A stretch of 64,000 bases of DNA from Paenibacillus sp. JQZ6Y-1 (GCF_040719145.1 NZ_JBFDUZ010000001.1:2790001-2854000), one strand, 5' to 3'. Shown: positions 29,207 to 39,181, counted from the first letter of the stretch. Numbers and translations are program-made. Notes: generated from the sequence alone by a model not told the origin.

Positions 29207-30682
29207 TTATAGCGCATGTACCGCTTCTTTGAATTGCTCGCCGCGTACTTCATACGATGAGAACATATCCCAGCTAGCGCATGCAGGTGATAGCAGTACA
29301 ATATCGCCTGCTGTGGCGAATTGAGTAGCCGCTTGCACCGCTTGGGCAATCGCTTGGGGCGTATTCTCGGTTTCGTCGATGACGGCAACCTGTTCAATCC
29401 CCGCCTGCTGGGCAACGTTTGCCAGCTTGTGACGAGTTTCTCCTAGCAGCACCAGTGCCTTCACCTGACTTTGCAATGCAGGTAGCAGATCCATATAATC
29501 GGAACCGCGATCCAATCCGCCACCAATCAATACGATATCGCGATCCTGAAACGCAGATAACGCCGTCAGGGTTGCTTTCGTATTGGTTGCTTTGGAATTG
29601 TTGTAGTAGTCCACATCGTTATACTGGCGTACATATTCAAGACGATGCTCCACTCCACGGAAGCTGCGCAACGATTCTGCTAGCTGAGCTGGCTCGCAGC
29701 CAGCGGCAATCGATATGGCACAGGCAGCAAGCGCATTGGCGACATTATAGCGCCCCGGAATACCAACCTGCGATACCGGCAAAATCTCCACTTCTCCATG
29801 CTCATCATGATACATGATGCTGCGTTCGCATTCATCTTCTACATCTTCGATATATGGTGGCGATACGTACAGCGCCGCCGCTAACGGCTGCTCGCTCGAT
29901 TGCGCAGCATTAGCAATCGCGCTGCCTAATTCCTCATAAATGGAAAACGGCACAATCTTGCCAGCGCTCAGATAAGGAATGATACTACGACAATAGCTGT
30001 CATCCCAATTCAATACTGCTGTATCCTGCTCACCTTGATTGGCGAAAATTTTGCGTTTGGATTCTACGTAATCGTCCATCGTGCCGTGGTAATCCAGATG
30101 CGTCTCCGCTATATTGAGCAAGCAGGCAATACGTGGATTAAAATCCTGTGTGCCTTTTAACTGAAAGCTACTCAATTCCGCAACAATCATATGCTCTACA
30201 TGGGGATCAGCTTCTGCTACCGCCTGGCATAATGGAATACCGATATTGCCACCAACGATAGGATTCAGATGCGAGGACTCTAGCATTTTGCCTACCCAAG
30301 TGGTGGTGGTCGTTTTGCCGTTGGAGCCTGTGATGCCAATCATCGGAATATCAGTCAAACGATAAGCAAGTTCAACCTCCGTAATGACTTCAATGCCAAG
30401 CTCCAGTGCCTGCCGGATAGGCGGGGCAGTATACGGAATCCCCGGATTTTTGACCAGCAGCGCCAGTCCGTCATGGATCAATCCCTCTGGATGACCGCCG
30501 CAGATTACCTCTATATTCAATTGTTCCAGTTCCGCCGCTTCCGGCGATTGTTCGCGCGGCTTCAGATCATTGACTGTGACGATGGCACCGAGACGGTGTA
30601 GCGCTTTGGCAGCTTCTACACCACTACGAGCTAGACCGATCACGACGACCTGCTGACCAGCATACGATTGAGGATCATTCAT
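29207..30682 (-). CDS. murD: MurD, UDP-MurNAc-L-alanine:D-glutamate ligase
   Basis: 491 residues, a little longer than the usual ~450. ATP loop GITGSNGKTTTTTW near 116; Mur ligase motif ending the central domain (LLNIAETHLDYHGTMDDYVESK); the C-terminal domain opens with EHRLEYV. MurD adds D-Glu to the nascent peptide in the cytoplasm. A short insertion around 265-300 (with CERSIMYHDEHGEVEI) may account for the extra length. The ATG shares one base with the mraY stop (TAATG). Confidence 0.96.
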   Translation of the reverse strand: MNDPQSYAGQQVVVIGLARSGVEAAKALHRLGAIVTVNDLKPREQSPEAAELEQLNIEVICGGHPEGLIHDGLALLVKNPGIPYTAPPIRQALELGIEVITEVELAYRLTDIPMIGITGSNGKTTTTTWVGKMLESSHLNPIVGGNIGIPLCQAVAEADPHVEHMIVAELSSFQLKGTQDFNPRIACLLNIAETHLDYHGTMDDYVESKRKIFANQGEQDTAVLNWDDSYCRSIIPYLSAGKIVPFSIYEELGSAIANAAQSSEQPLAAALYVSPPYIEDVEDECERSIMYHDEHGEVEILPVSQVGIPGRYNVANALAACAISIAAGCEPAQLAESLRSFRGVEHRLEYVRQYNDVDYYNNSKATNTKATLTALSAFQDRDIVLIGGGLDRGSDYMDLLPALQSQVKALVLLGETRHKLANVAQQAGIEQVAVIDETENTPQAIAQAVQAATQFATAGDIVLLSPACASWDMFSSYEVRGEQFKEAVHAL

Positions 30683-31653
30683 TAGGACAACCCCTTGCTA
30701 ATATAAACTCCAATCACAGCTAGAATCAGGCTTACTGCCCAGAATGTCGTTACAACGCGCCACTCCGACCAACCGGATAATTCAAAATGGTGATGAATCG
30801 GTGCCATTTTGAATACGCGTTTGCCGTTACGGGTTTTGTAGGAGACGACCTGAATAACAACGGACAGCAGTTCAATAACGAATACAAGCCCGATGATGAG
30901 AAATAGCAGCTCACTTTTGGTGACAATGGCAATACCGCCAATCGCACCACCAATCCCAAGCGAACCCATATCCCCCATAAACACTTTAGCTGGATGGGCA
31001 TTAAATACGAGAAAGCCAAGAACCGCACCGATCATTGCCGCTGCACATACTGCTGCTGCTGGCGAAGACATTTGAATTGCAATGACCGCATACGCTGCAA
31101 ATGCAATTGCGCTCACACCGGACAACAATCCATCCACACCATCAGTAAAGTTTACCGCATTGGTGATGGCAAGCAGCATGATGACAATAAACGGATAGTA
31201 AAACCAAGGACCCCAGTCAAAAGCAAAACCAGTGCCCGGAATCGCCAGTGCCGTGCTATGCCCTTTTTGAATGAGCAGGAAGCAGATAATCGCTGAAAAC
31301 AGCAATTGCAAAATCAGCTTCTGCTTGGCAGTTAGACCGAGTGAGCGTTTCAGACCAATTTTGATATAATCGTCCAAAAAGCCGATCAGTCCAAACCCAA
31401 CGGTCGATGTTAGCAACACCCAGAAATTGATGTCGATCACCGAAAATTTGATATACACGATTGTTGCCGCCAAAATGATGACAATACCGCCCATCGTTGG
31501 CGTACCCGCTTTTTTCAAATGCGTTTGCGGTCCATCGTCCCGCACCTGCTGACCGAATTTAATCCGACGTAGCAGTGGAATCAGAATCGGCATCGCAATC
31601 AGCGATAAAATAAATGATGCGGCTGCCGCCAATAACAATAATTGAAAATCCAT
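30682..31653 (-). CDS. mraY: MraY, phospho-MurNAc-pentapeptide translocase
   Basis: 323 residues with about ten membrane helices. MraY links the MurNAc-pentapeptide to undecaprenyl phosphate (lipid I). Motifs: GQQVRDDGPQTHLKKAGTPTMGG (34-56), the FLDDYIK Asp pair near 112, NFTDGVDGL, and MAPIHHHFE near the C-terminus. The ATG at 31653 follows GGAG by 8 bases, 5 bp after the murF stop. Confidence 0.97.
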   Translation of the reverse strand: MDFQLLLLAAAASFILSLIAMPILIPLLRRIKFGQQVRDDGPQTHLKKAGTPTMGGIVIILAATIVYIKFSVIDINFWVLLTSTVGFGLIGFLDDYIKIGLKRSLGLTAKQKLILQLLFSAIICFLLIQKGHSTALAIPGTGFAFDWGPWFYYPFIVIMLLAITNAVNFTDGVDGLLSGVSAIAFAAYAVIAIQMSSPAAAVCAAAMIGAVLGFLVFNAHPAKVFMGDMGSLGIGGAIGGIAIVTKSELLFLIIGLVFVIELLSVVIQVVSYKTRNGKRVFKMAPIHHHFELSGWSEWRVVTTFWAVSLILAVIGVYISKGLS

Positions 31654-31658
31654 TACAT

Positions 31659-33068
31659 TTACTCCTCCAGCGCTTCTGCTTGGCTTATTGAATCAGGCAT
31701 CAGCGCCTGTATAACTTCCTCCAGTCTCATACCACGGGATGCTTTCACCAGCACCACATCCCCCTGCTGCACAGTCTCCAGCAGCGCCTGAATCAGCTCT
31801 GGCTTGGATGTATAACTGTATACCAGCTCCGATGGCATTTGACGCAGTGCTCCCGCAGCAATGAATCGACCGCGTTCTCCATACGTAAATAGCAAATCCG
31901 CATGTTCTGCCGCATACACGCCCATTTGTTCATGGTACGTCTGCTCCTCGCTGCCCAGTTCCAGCATATCGCCCAGCACTGCAATGCGGCGGCTATGACT
32001 TTTCATGCTGCTCAGCACATCCAGAGCGGCACGCATAGAGCTTGGACTGGCGTTGTAAGCGTCGTTTAGCAAGGTAGAGCCTTGACGTCCATCCAGCTGT
32101 TCAATCCGCATACCGGACAATTGAAGCTGCGACAGACCGATACGAATCTGTTCATCGGTAACATGGAAGTAGCGTGCCACAGCCATCGCTGACAATGCGT
32201 TTGTTACATTGTGTAGTCCAGGCAGCGGTAGCGTCCAAGCGTCATCCGGCAAATCATTCGTGGTGAAAATGGTAGTCCGTCCCTGTGCCATCACACCCGT
32301 AACATGCAGATCATTCTGCTGCTCCACGCCAAATGTCAACGTAGCCATATCCCGTTGCTTGAGTTTCGGCTCCGCTAGCACCTGATGCAACAGCGGTTCA
32401 TCACCGTTATAGATCAGCAGACCACCCGCCTGCAAACCGCTGACGATTTCTAGCTTCGCACGGGCGATTTCCTCACGTGTACCGAGCTGTTCCAGATGCG
32501 ACTCCCCGATATTGGTAATGATCACAGCATGTGGACGCGCGATATTCGATAACAGCTCGATCTCGCCCCGTGCACGCATACCCATCTCCAAAATCAGCAC
32601 TTCCGTATTCGCTGGCATATCCAAAATGGTCAATGGCAGACCGATGTGACTGTTAAAGTTGCCTTGTGTTTTGTGCACACGATATGCCTGCTTCAGCAAA
32701 GCCTCTACCATGTCCTTAGTCGTTGTTTTACCATTGGAGCCAGTAATGCCGATCACGCGCGGCTGTGTCTGGTTCAAATACGACCGTGACAACTGCTGCA
32801 ATGCCTGTAACGTATCTTCCACAAGAATGATAGTACCAGCTGGCGGCGTACCATGATCATGCTGCCAGAAGGATACCGCTGCTCCAGCGGATAGCACACC
32901 GGCGACAAAATCATGACCGTCAGCACGTTCACCGATAATCGGAACAAACAGACAGCCTTCATACACTTTACGCGAATCGATAACGACACCGTGCCAAACG
33001 GCTTCAGCGTCGCCTTGCAGCTGTCCGCCACACATGTCGGCTAATTGACTCATTGTTGTTTTTATCAC
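31659..33068 (-). CDS. murF: MurF, UDP-MurNAc-tripeptide:D-Ala-D-Ala ligase
   Basis: 469 residues. ATP loop IGITGSNGKTTTKDMV at about 104-119; ligase motifs LEMGMRARGEIELL and NVTNALSAMAVA; the C-terminal domain begins near DAYNASPSSMRAAL. MurF completes the pentapeptide. The start is GTG at 33068, overlapping the murE stop in GTGA, with AAGGGGT about 8 bases upstream; an ATG five codons on has no ribosome site. Confidence 0.95.
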   Translation of the reverse strand: MIKTTMSQLADMCGGQLQGDAEAVWHGVVIDSRKVYEGCLFVPIIGERADGHDFVAGVLSAGAAVSFWQHDHGTPPAGTIILVEDTLQALQQLSRSYLNQTQPRVIGITGSNGKTTTKDMVEALLKQAYRVHKTQGNFNSHIGLPLTILDMPANTEVLILEMGMRARGEIELLSNIARPHAVIITNIGESHLEQLGTREEIARAKLEIVSGLQAGGLLIYNGDEPLLHQVLAEPKLKQRDMATLTFGVEQQNDLHVTGVMAQGRTTIFTTNDLPDDAWTLPLPGLHNVTNALSAMAVARYFHVTDEQIRIGLSQLQLSGMRIEQLDGRQGSTLLNDAYNASPSSMRAALDVLSSMKSHSRRIAVLGDMLELGSEEQTYHEQMGVYAAEHADLLFTYGERGRFIAAGALRQMPSELVYSYTSKPELIQALLETVQQGDVVLVKASRGMRLEEVIQALMPDSISQAEALEE

Positions 33069-34549
33069 TGGTTAAGACCCCTTATCGCTTCTTTGGCTAC
33101 AAGCCGATCATCAAAATCGATAACCTCCGTACCGATAATCTGGTACGTTTCATGCCCTTTGCCCGCAATCAATAGTACATCGCCAGGCTGCGCCATTTCA
33201 ACCGCTTTTTGAATCGCGGTACGACGATCAGCGATCAACTCATACCGCTCAGTCGAAATCCGGTCTTCCTGCAAACCGGCTTCAATTTCACTAAGGATGG
33301 ATAATGGTTCTTCCGTACGCGGATTGTCCGAAGTGATAAAGGTATAATCACTGTATGTTGCGGCTACTTTGCCCATTAACGGACGCTTCGTCCGATCACG
33401 GTCACCACCACATCCAAACACGGTAATGATACGCTGCTCGGCAAACTCCTTGATCGTAGACAATACGTTGTCCAGACCGTCCGGTGTATGCGCATAATCA
33501 ACAATTACAGCAAACGGCTGTCCAGCATCGACTAGCTCAACCCGTCCATCTACACCGGGAATGCGTTCCAAACTAGCGGCAATTTGCTCTAGCGGTACGT
33601 CCTCGATCAGTGCAGCGGTCAAAGCGGCAAGTGCATTGTAGACGTTAAACGTTCCGACCATCTTCAATGTGATGTCGGCAGAACCTCGGAAGGTATCTAC
33701 ATGAAACGTCGTGCCTGCGGATGTAATGGAAATGCGCGAGGCACGTACATCCGCTTGTTGTTCTACTCCGTATGTAATCACATCAGCTGCGGTAATACGG
33801 CGGAAATAGTCTGCTGCGGGATCGTCGATGTTCAAAACTGCATATTTGCGCTCGTGAGGTTGACCGTAGCTATTGCCAAGCCGAGAAAAAAACAATCCCT
33901 TCGCGGCAATGTAGTCAGCCATCGTATGATGATAATCCAGATGATCCTGACTGATATTGGTGAATATGGCGGTGCGATAATCCGTACCTTTTACCCGTCC
34001 TTGCTCCAATGCATGGGATGATACCTCCATCACACAGCACTGTACGCCTTCATCTGCCATATTCCCTAGCAGACGTTGCAGTTCTAGCGCTTCCGGCGTT
34101 GTGCGCGGCATCGGCACTGACTGCCCATTATAGCGCATCTCGATCGTACCGATCAGTCCAGTATTGATCTGATGATCATTCATAATACGCTCAATTAGAT
34201 AAGAAGTTGTGGTCTTACCATTCGTTCCAGTCACACCAATCATATTCAAGCGCTGACTCGGATAGTTGTAAAAGGTATTGCCCAGCACTGCCATCGCATG
34301 GCGACAACTGCTGACAATCAGCTGCGGTACATCCAGTTCCAGCACACGCTCAACGACAAGTGCGACTGCACCTTGCTGAACTGCCTTTTCCGCAAAATCA
34401 TGTCCATCTACCGTAAAACCGGGCAAACAGATAAACAGGTCACCCTGTTGAACCTTACGCGAATCCACCTCCATTCCCGAAAATTCCGCAGCCGGATCAC
34501 CGTGAATCCGGGACGTTATCAATAACTTTGCGGCTTCAGATAGCAGCAT
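33065..34549 (-). CDS. murE: MurE, UDP-MurNAc-tripeptide synthetase (meso-DAP type)
   Basis: 494 residues. ATP loop GVTGTNGKTTTSYL; carbamylated-Lys region and central motif THFTNISQDHLDYH-like (here TAIFTNISQDHLDYHHT). The substrate-selecting DNPR motif is present (TSDNPRTEEP), which is typical of enzymes that add meso-diaminopimelate, so the cell wall is probably DAP-type. The ATG at 34549 follows AGAGGA. A strong hairpin at 34582-34637 separates it from the PBP gene. Confidence 0.96.
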   Translation of the reverse strand: MLLSEAAKLLITSRIHGDPAAEFSGMEVDSRKVQQGDLFICLPGFTVDGHDFAEKAVQQGAVALVVERVLELDVPQLIVSSCRHAMAVLGNTFYNYPSQRLNMIGVTGTNGKTTTSYLIERIMNDHQINTGLIGTIEMRYNGQSVPMPRTTPEALELQRLLGNMADEGVQCCVMEVSSHALEQGRVKGTDYRTAIFTNISQDHLDYHHTMADYIAAKGLFFSRLGNSYGQPHERKYAVLNIDDPAADYFRRITAADVITYGVEQQADVRASRISITSAGTTFHVDTFRGSADITLKMVGTFNVYNALAALTAALIEDVPLEQIAASLERIPGVDGRVELVDAGQPFAVIVDYAHTPDGLDNVLSTIKEFAEQRIITVFGCGGDRDRTKRPLMGKVAATYSDYTFITSDNPRTEEPLSILSEIEAGLQEDRISTERYELIADRRTAIQKAVEMAQPGDVLLIAGKGHETYQIIGTEVIDFDDRLVAKEAIRGLNQ

Positions 34550-34581
34550 GCGTATTCCTCTTTTCCAAAATTAATAACGAT

Positions 34582-34637
34582 ACCCGGCAACAATCAAGCG
34601 CTCAGAAGTAGGCTTCTGTCGCCGATTGTTGCCGGGT
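34582..34637 (-). other. strong hairpin between the PBP gene and murE
   Basis: A perfect 13-bp stem CCCGGCAACAATC / GATTGTTGCCGGG with a small inner hairpin (AGAAG/CTTCT). On the minus strand it is not followed by a clear T-run, so it may be a processing or partial-termination site. It lies where spoVD is expected in spore formers. Confidence 0.5.
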
Positions 34638-34661
34638 TATCACAGATGGTGCATACATCAA

Positions 34662-37088
34662 CTAGTTGGTTGGAGCGCCCTTGGGCTCTGGAATATTCAG
34701 ACTACCATCCGCATTGGTGGTGGCAGTGCCAGAGCTTTCGGACTTGTCGGATGTCGAACTATCAGCAGAATTGCTACTGTCGGCAGATGTTTCGGACGAA
34801 CTACTGTCCTTCTCGTCAGTTTGTGTATCATCCGTACCTGTTTCGGCAGGATCTGCAGCATCATTCGTATCCTTTGCATCTATTGCATTTTCCTCTGGAT
34901 CATCAATACCAGTGACAGTTGCTTTCGCAGATTTGAGCGTCAGGGTGATCGCGCGGCGACCATTGCCTTCTGACTCCACTTGCTCGGCAACATAGCCTGT
35001 ACCTACTGTAGTAACCTCCACTTTCATGAGATTCAGAATTTCCAGCGCATCACGTAAGGATTCGCCCTTCAAATCTGGAATCGCCATTTTGGTTGGGTCT
35101 TCGGTCATCAGATAGATACTTTGACCGCTTCCTAATATAGCACCAGCTGCTGGATACTGCTTAACGACTTTGGTGCCAGAACCGACAACCTTGTACGAAA
35201 TCCCACCTGCCAGCAGTTTTTTCTTAGCTTCATCCAGCGATTTGCTTGTTAGGGTCGGCGCTGTATACGATACCTGCATCGGTTGGGATTTGGCAGTCGC
35301 TTGCTGAGCAGTTGCGTCCTCGGCTACTTTGGCTACACCCATGTATGGAAGTGCCTGACTGACGATTTTTTTGAAAATTGGAGCTGCTGCTGTACCACCA
35401 CCCAGCGCAGAGTTAGCAGGCTGATCCACAACAACAATCATAGCGATTTTTGGATCATTTGCCGGTGCAAAACCAATAAAGGATACAACCTGTTTGGTAT
35501 AGTCGTATTTTCCGTTGATAACTTTTACAGCCGTACCAGTTTTACCTGCTACGCGGTATCCTTCGATATACGCATGGCGCCCTGTTCCTATATCCTGATC
35601 GGATACCACTTGTTCCAGATAGCCACGGACTTTGGCGGAATTGGCGGCATCAATCACTTGACGAACCTCATGTGTAGGCGTATCTGTAGTCACACCCGTA
35701 TTCGGATCGGTAATGGATTGCACCAGATGTGGCGTTAACAGTTTGCCGCCATTCGCTACAGCCGCTACAGCTGCAAGCTGCTGTAAAGGGGTAACCTGTA
35801 CGCGACCATGTCCATATGCCGCTGTTGCAACTTCTGTTTTGATATTAGGACGAATGGTAATCGCACCAGAAACCTCTCCGGGCAGATCAATCCCTGTTTT
35901 CACACCAAAACCAAAATCATCAATATACTTGCGCAGTCTCTCAGCACCCAGCATTTCGTATCCCAATTTAACAAAAGCTACGTTACTGGAGCGCTTCAGA
36001 CCGGTTAAATACGTAATTGGTCCCCAGCCGACACGGTTAATATCGTGCAGTGTAGTATTGCCGACACGAATGGTACCAGACTGGTATGTTGCTTCTGGAT
36101 TGAACAAGCCTTCTTGCACAGCACCGGATAACGTCACAATTTTAAACGTCGACCCCGGCTCATAGATCGCTTTGATACCCAGATTCAGAAAATCATTATA
36201 CTGACTCGCAGGAACTTCATTATACTTATTCGGATCAAATGTCGGCATATTGGCCATTGCTAAAATGCCCATAGTATTTGGATCGGCTGCAATCACAGTA
36301 ATACTTTTCGGTTGCAGCTGCTCATACGCTTCCTTCATTGCCTGTTCGGTATAATATTGGATCGTTTCATCGATTGTCAGCTTCAAGTTATCGCCGTTTT
36401 TGGCAGGTGTATACGCATCCTGTGAATCTGGAAGCTTGTCTCCCTGACGATCATGCTGGTACTGGATTTTTCCATCCGTCCCTTTGAGCTGCTGATCATA
36501 GTAAGCTTCAATACCGGCAACAGCCTTGCCTTCTTTATCCGTATAACCAAGTACGTGAGAAGCCAATTCATTTTTCGGATAATACCGTTTGGAACTCTCC
36601 ACCAAATACAAACCAGCATCATATTTTTGATCAATCTGCTGTTTTAACTTGGCAATAAGAGCATTCACTTGATCGGCTTTGTCTTGTGGAATCAGACGAC
36701 CGCCGCTATTCAGCTCACGCCATGTACGCAGTTCGCCTTTATCATTTTTGGACGTTGCCTGCTTTTCGATTTCGGATTCATCGGTGCCTAGAATCTCATG
36801 CAATCCACTGACAACTTCATTTTTGATGCCGTATTTCTCAATGATTTGGGGATTCAGCGCCACATTGTATGCCGGTGCATCAATCGCCATCTCATTGCCG
36901 TTACGGTCGGTAATCGTACCACGCTGGGCTTTAATTACACTGTTTTGCGTCCAGTTATCCACAGCACGCTCATGCCAGCTAGAGCCCTGTACAATCTGCA
37001 ACCAGAAAATACGCATGACTAGGACGACAAAAAGGAGGGCTATGCACCCTCCCATTAATAAAGTGCGAAGTCTTATTCGTTTATTCAC
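34662..37088 (-). CDS. pbpB: class B penicillin-binding protein with two PASTA domains (PBP2B-like)
   Basis: 808 residues. One N-terminal membrane helix (9-30), a dimerisation domain, then the transpeptidase domain: Ser313-x-x-Lys316 in GSTFK, SSN at 367-369, KTG at 516-518. Two PASTA domains follow (about 607-662 and 667-720), which fits septal PBP2B rather than the single-PASTA sporulation protein SpoVD. The last 80 residues are an unusual Ser/Thr/Asp/Glu-rich tail, probably disordered outside the cell. The start is GTG with AGGGA about 8 bases upstream. It cross-links septal peptidoglycan with FtsL/DivIB partners. Confidence 0.95.
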   Translation of the reverse strand: MNKRIRLRTLLMGGCIALLFVVLVMRIFWLQIVQGSSWHERAVDNWTQNSVIKAQRGTITDRNGNEMAIDAPAYNVALNPQIIEKYGIKNEVVSGLHEILGTDESEIEKQATSKNDKGELRTWRELNSGGRLIPQDKADQVNALIAKLKQQIDQKYDAGLYLVESSKRYYPKNELASHVLGYTDKEGKAVAGIEAYYDQQLKGTDGKIQYQHDRQGDKLPDSQDAYTPAKNGDNLKLTIDETIQYYTEQAMKEAYEQLQPKSITVIAADPNTMGILAMANMPTFDPNKYNEVPASQYNDFLNLGIKAIYEPGSTFKIVTLSGAVQEGLFNPEATYQSGTIRVGNTTLHDINRVGWGPITYLTGLKRSSNVAFVKLGYEMLGAERLRKYIDDFGFGVKTGIDLPGEVSGAITIRPNIKTEVATAAYGHGRVQVTPLQQLAAVAAVANGGKLLTPHLVQSITDPNTGVTTDTPTHEVRQVIDAANSAKVRGYLEQVVSDQDIGTGRHAYIEGYRVAGKTGTAVKVINGKYDYTKQVVSFIGFAPANDPKIAMIVVVDQPANSALGGGTAAAPIFKKIVSQALPYMGVAKVAEDATAQQATAKSQPMQVSYTAPTLTSKSLDEAKKKLLAGGISYKVVGSGTKVVKQYPAAGAILGSGQSIYLMTEDPTKMAIPDLKGESLRDALEILNLMKVEVTTVGTGYVAEQVESEGNGRRAITLTLKSAKATVTGIDDPEENAIDAKDTNDAADPAETGTDDTQTDEKDSSSSETSADSSNSADSSTSDKSESSGTATTNADGSLNIPEPKGAPTN

Positions 37089-37105
37089 TGCGGTTATCCC
37101 TCGCT

Positions 37106-37513
37106 TTACTTGCTGTCTTGGTTATCGGACGACGAGGTTGTTGTTCCCTTTTCACGCGAAACCTGAATCGGATCGGTTACAGGTTGTATGTACCCCAGAG
37201 CAGTTGCACGCTCTACCACTTCATTTTCCAGCAGGTGTTTACGCAGATCATTTTGAACGGTTTCCTTTTGCAGTGTTGCGGTTGCACTTGCCATGTTTTG
37301 AACATTTTTGTTCACTTCATAAATATAGGCGTAGCGCCACAGGATGATTCCCGCAATGATGACACAGGCGAAAATGGTACCCAGATACAGCATTTTCTCC
37401 TGCATTGGCAGGGCTGAACGACGGACAACCACTTTTGTCGTTTCCCGATACTTGCGGACAACCTTTTCGGTAGCCTTTTGCTTGACCGCCAGATTCCCTC
37501 TTGTATAAGCCAT
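37106..37513 (-). CDS. ftsL: FtsL-like divisome protein
   Basis: 135 residues: a basic cytoplasmic N-terminus, one membrane helix (about 41-60), then a coiled coil (VNKNVQNMASATATLQKETVQNDLRK region) and a Ser/Asp-rich tail. FtsL bridges DivIB/DivIC and the septal PBP. Assigned by size, topology and position between rsmH and the PBP gene, because FtsL sequences vary widely. The ATG at 37513 follows GGAG about 8 bases upstream and 12 bp after the rsmH stop. Confidence 0.88.
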   Translation of the reverse strand: MAYTRGNLAVKQKATEKVVRKYRETTKVVVRRSALPMQEKMLYLGTIFACVIIAGIILWRYAYIYEVNKNVQNMASATATLQKETVQNDLRKHLLENEVVERATALGYIQPVTDPIQVSREKGTTTSSSDNQDSK

Positions 37514-37525
37514 TAGCCCGTCTCC

Positions 37526-38500
37526 TTATTGTTGATTTTGGTTTTGTTTGTCCACCTTTTCCGCTACTCGCAATTTGGCTGATCTTGCGCGCTTGTTGGT
37601 TGTGATTTCATTATCGGATGGAAGTACCGGTTTGCGGTTGACCAGTTTCAGTTCACCGCCGTTACTCACATACACAGGAAATCCGGGTGGTGCCACATTC
37701 TTTTCGAGTTTTTCAGCAAAAATTTGTTTGCACAGACGGTCCTCCAAAGAGTGGAACGTAATCACGGATACGCGTCCGCCTGGCTTTAAGCAGCGAATCG
37801 ACTGTTGCAGCGCTTCTTCAAAAGCACCCAGTTCGTCATTCACAGCAATACGAAGCGCCTGAAAGCTGCGCTTGGCTGGATGACCACCAGTTCTGCGTGC
37901 GGCTGCTGGAATGCCTTCCTTGACCAGCTCCGCCAGTTCCCCCGTCGTTTCAATCGGCTGTACGGCACGGCGTTTACCGATAACAGCAGCAATGCGTCTT
38001 GAAAATTTTTCTTCGCCATAACGATATAGTATGCGGGCAATTTCGTCTTCAGGCCACGTGTTCACAATGGTGCGTGCAGTCAGTTCGCTGGACTGGTCCA
38101 TTCGCATGTCCAGCACGGCATCGTGATTGTAACTGAATCCCCTCTCGGCATCGTCAAATTGAGGTGAAGAAACACCAAGGTCAAACAAAATACCGTCCAC
38201 TTGCGGAATTCCGTCCTCTGTTGTCGGTACACCCGCTTCTAAAAGCTTCTCCTCCAAATGACGGAAATTGCTTTTGATGAGTGTGACTACATCGGCAAAT
38301 GGTGCCAGTACCTGTTCAGCATTGCGCAATGCCGTGTCATCCTGATCAAAGGCAATGAGTCGTCCGCCTGCTTCTAACCCGGCTGCGATAACGCTGCTGT
38401 GTCCTGCTCCCCCGAGCGTACAGTCGACATAAATACCATCAGGCTTGACCTCAAGTGCATTGGTCGCTTCTTCTTTTAATACAGTGATGTGATGAAACAA
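37526..38500 (-). CDS. rsmH: RsmH, 16S rRNA m4C1402 methyltransferase
   Basis: 324 residues. SAM-binding motif [12 protein letters not shown] (24-35), [19 protein letters not shown], and [20 protein letters not shown] typical of RsmH/MraW. It methylates C1402 in the decoding centre of 16S rRNA. The start is TTG at 38500 with GGGAGG 9 bases upstream; no better ATG is available. It is second in the mraZ operon. Confidence 0.96.
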   Translation of the reverse strand: MFHHITVLKEEATNALEVKPDGIYVDCTLGGAGHSSVIAAGLEAGGRLIAFDQDDTALRNAEQVLAPFADVVTLIKSNFRHLEEKLLEAGVPTTEDGIPQVDGILFDLGVSSPQFDDAERGFSYNHDAVLDMRMDQSSELTARTIVNTWPEDEIARILYRYGEEKFSRRIAAVIGKRRAVQPIETTGELAELVKEGIPAAARRTGGHPAKRSFQALRIAVNDELGAFEEALQQSIRCLKPGGRVSVITFHSLEDRLCKQIFAEKLEKNVAPPGFPVYVSNGGELKLVNRKPVLPSDNEITTNKRARSAKLRVAEKVDKQNQNQQ

Positions 38501-38521
38501 GTTGTTAAACCTCCCAGACGA

Positions 38522-38959
38522 TTACAGATCAAGATCAAAATCAACCAGCTTTTCGGCAATTTCATTAAATGATTGTTCTGATTCGTTATAATATTGTTCC
38601 CAAACGGAACGGCTCCAAATCTCCACACGATTCGATACACCGATAATGGTGCATTCCTTGTCTAGCTGTGCGTATTGGCGCAGATTACCAGGCACATTCA
38701 CTCTGCCCTGCTTATCCCATTCGCCCTCAGCTGCACCGGAAAAGAAAAACCGTGTAAATGCGCGTGCATCCGCCTTCATCAAAGACAGCGATTTGAGCTT
38801 TTGTTCAAGAAGAGACCACTCCTCTAGTGGATAGATGAAAAGGCAATGGTCCAGACCGCGGGTCATTACAAACGATTGGCCGAGAAGTTCGCGAAATTTG
38901 GCAGGAATAATAATCCGTCCCTTATCGTCAATGTTATGCTGAAATTCTCCCATGAACAT
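38522..38959 (-). CDS. mraZ: MraZ, transcriptional regulator of the dcw operon
   Basis: 145 residues from the ATG at 38959 with AAAGGAG about 10 bases upstream. Two tandem AbrB-like SpoVT repeats: [23 protein letters not shown] with its [14 protein letters not shown] end, and [18 protein letters not shown]. MraZ binds direct repeats in its own promoter region and usually represses the operon. A matching repeat array lies directly upstream (38979-39015). First gene of the dcw cluster. Confidence 0.95.
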   Translation of the reverse strand: MFMGEFQHNIDDKGRIIIPAKFRELLGQSFVMTRGLDHCLFIYPLEEWSLLEQKLKSLSLMKADARAFTRFFFSGAAEGEWDKQGRVNVPGNLRQYAQLDKECTIIGVSNRVEIWSRSVWEQYYNESEQSFNEIAEKLVDFDLDL

Positions 38960-38978
38960 TGGCGGCTCACTCCTTTTA

Positions 38979-39015
38979 CCCATCATTCCCCACTTTGCAC
39001 CACTTTCCACCACCT
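38979..39015 (-). promoter_or_regulatory. putative MraZ operator (TGG-type direct repeats)
   Basis: The minus strand reads GTGGT-N5-GTGGT-N5-GTGGG-N5-ATGGG: four 5-base repeats at exactly 10-base spacing, the arrangement known for MraZ sites (TGGGN repeats with 5-base gaps). It lies 20-55 bases before the mraZ ATG, most likely in the transcript leader or at the promoter. A TTGACA box at 39064-39069 is nearby but its -10 is weak. Confidence 0.78.
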
Positions 39016-39140
39016 ATCTAGCATAATAGATTCGTCGACTAAAATCAAAATCCTTCTCAACATGTCAATTTTTTTGAAAAAAATTATACTTTTTTTAATT
39101 TTTTATGTAATGAAGCATGTTGCTTTGCAAAAAAGCATGT

Positions 39141-39181
39141 AAAAAGCCCGACTCTCCTATATCGGAGAAATCGGGCTTTTT
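39141..39181 (-). terminator. terminator after ahcY
   Basis: AAAAAGCCCGA and TCGGGCTTTTT enclose an inner CTCC/GGAG stem. The T-run on the minus strand ends ahcY before the mraZ promoter. Confidence 0.88.
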
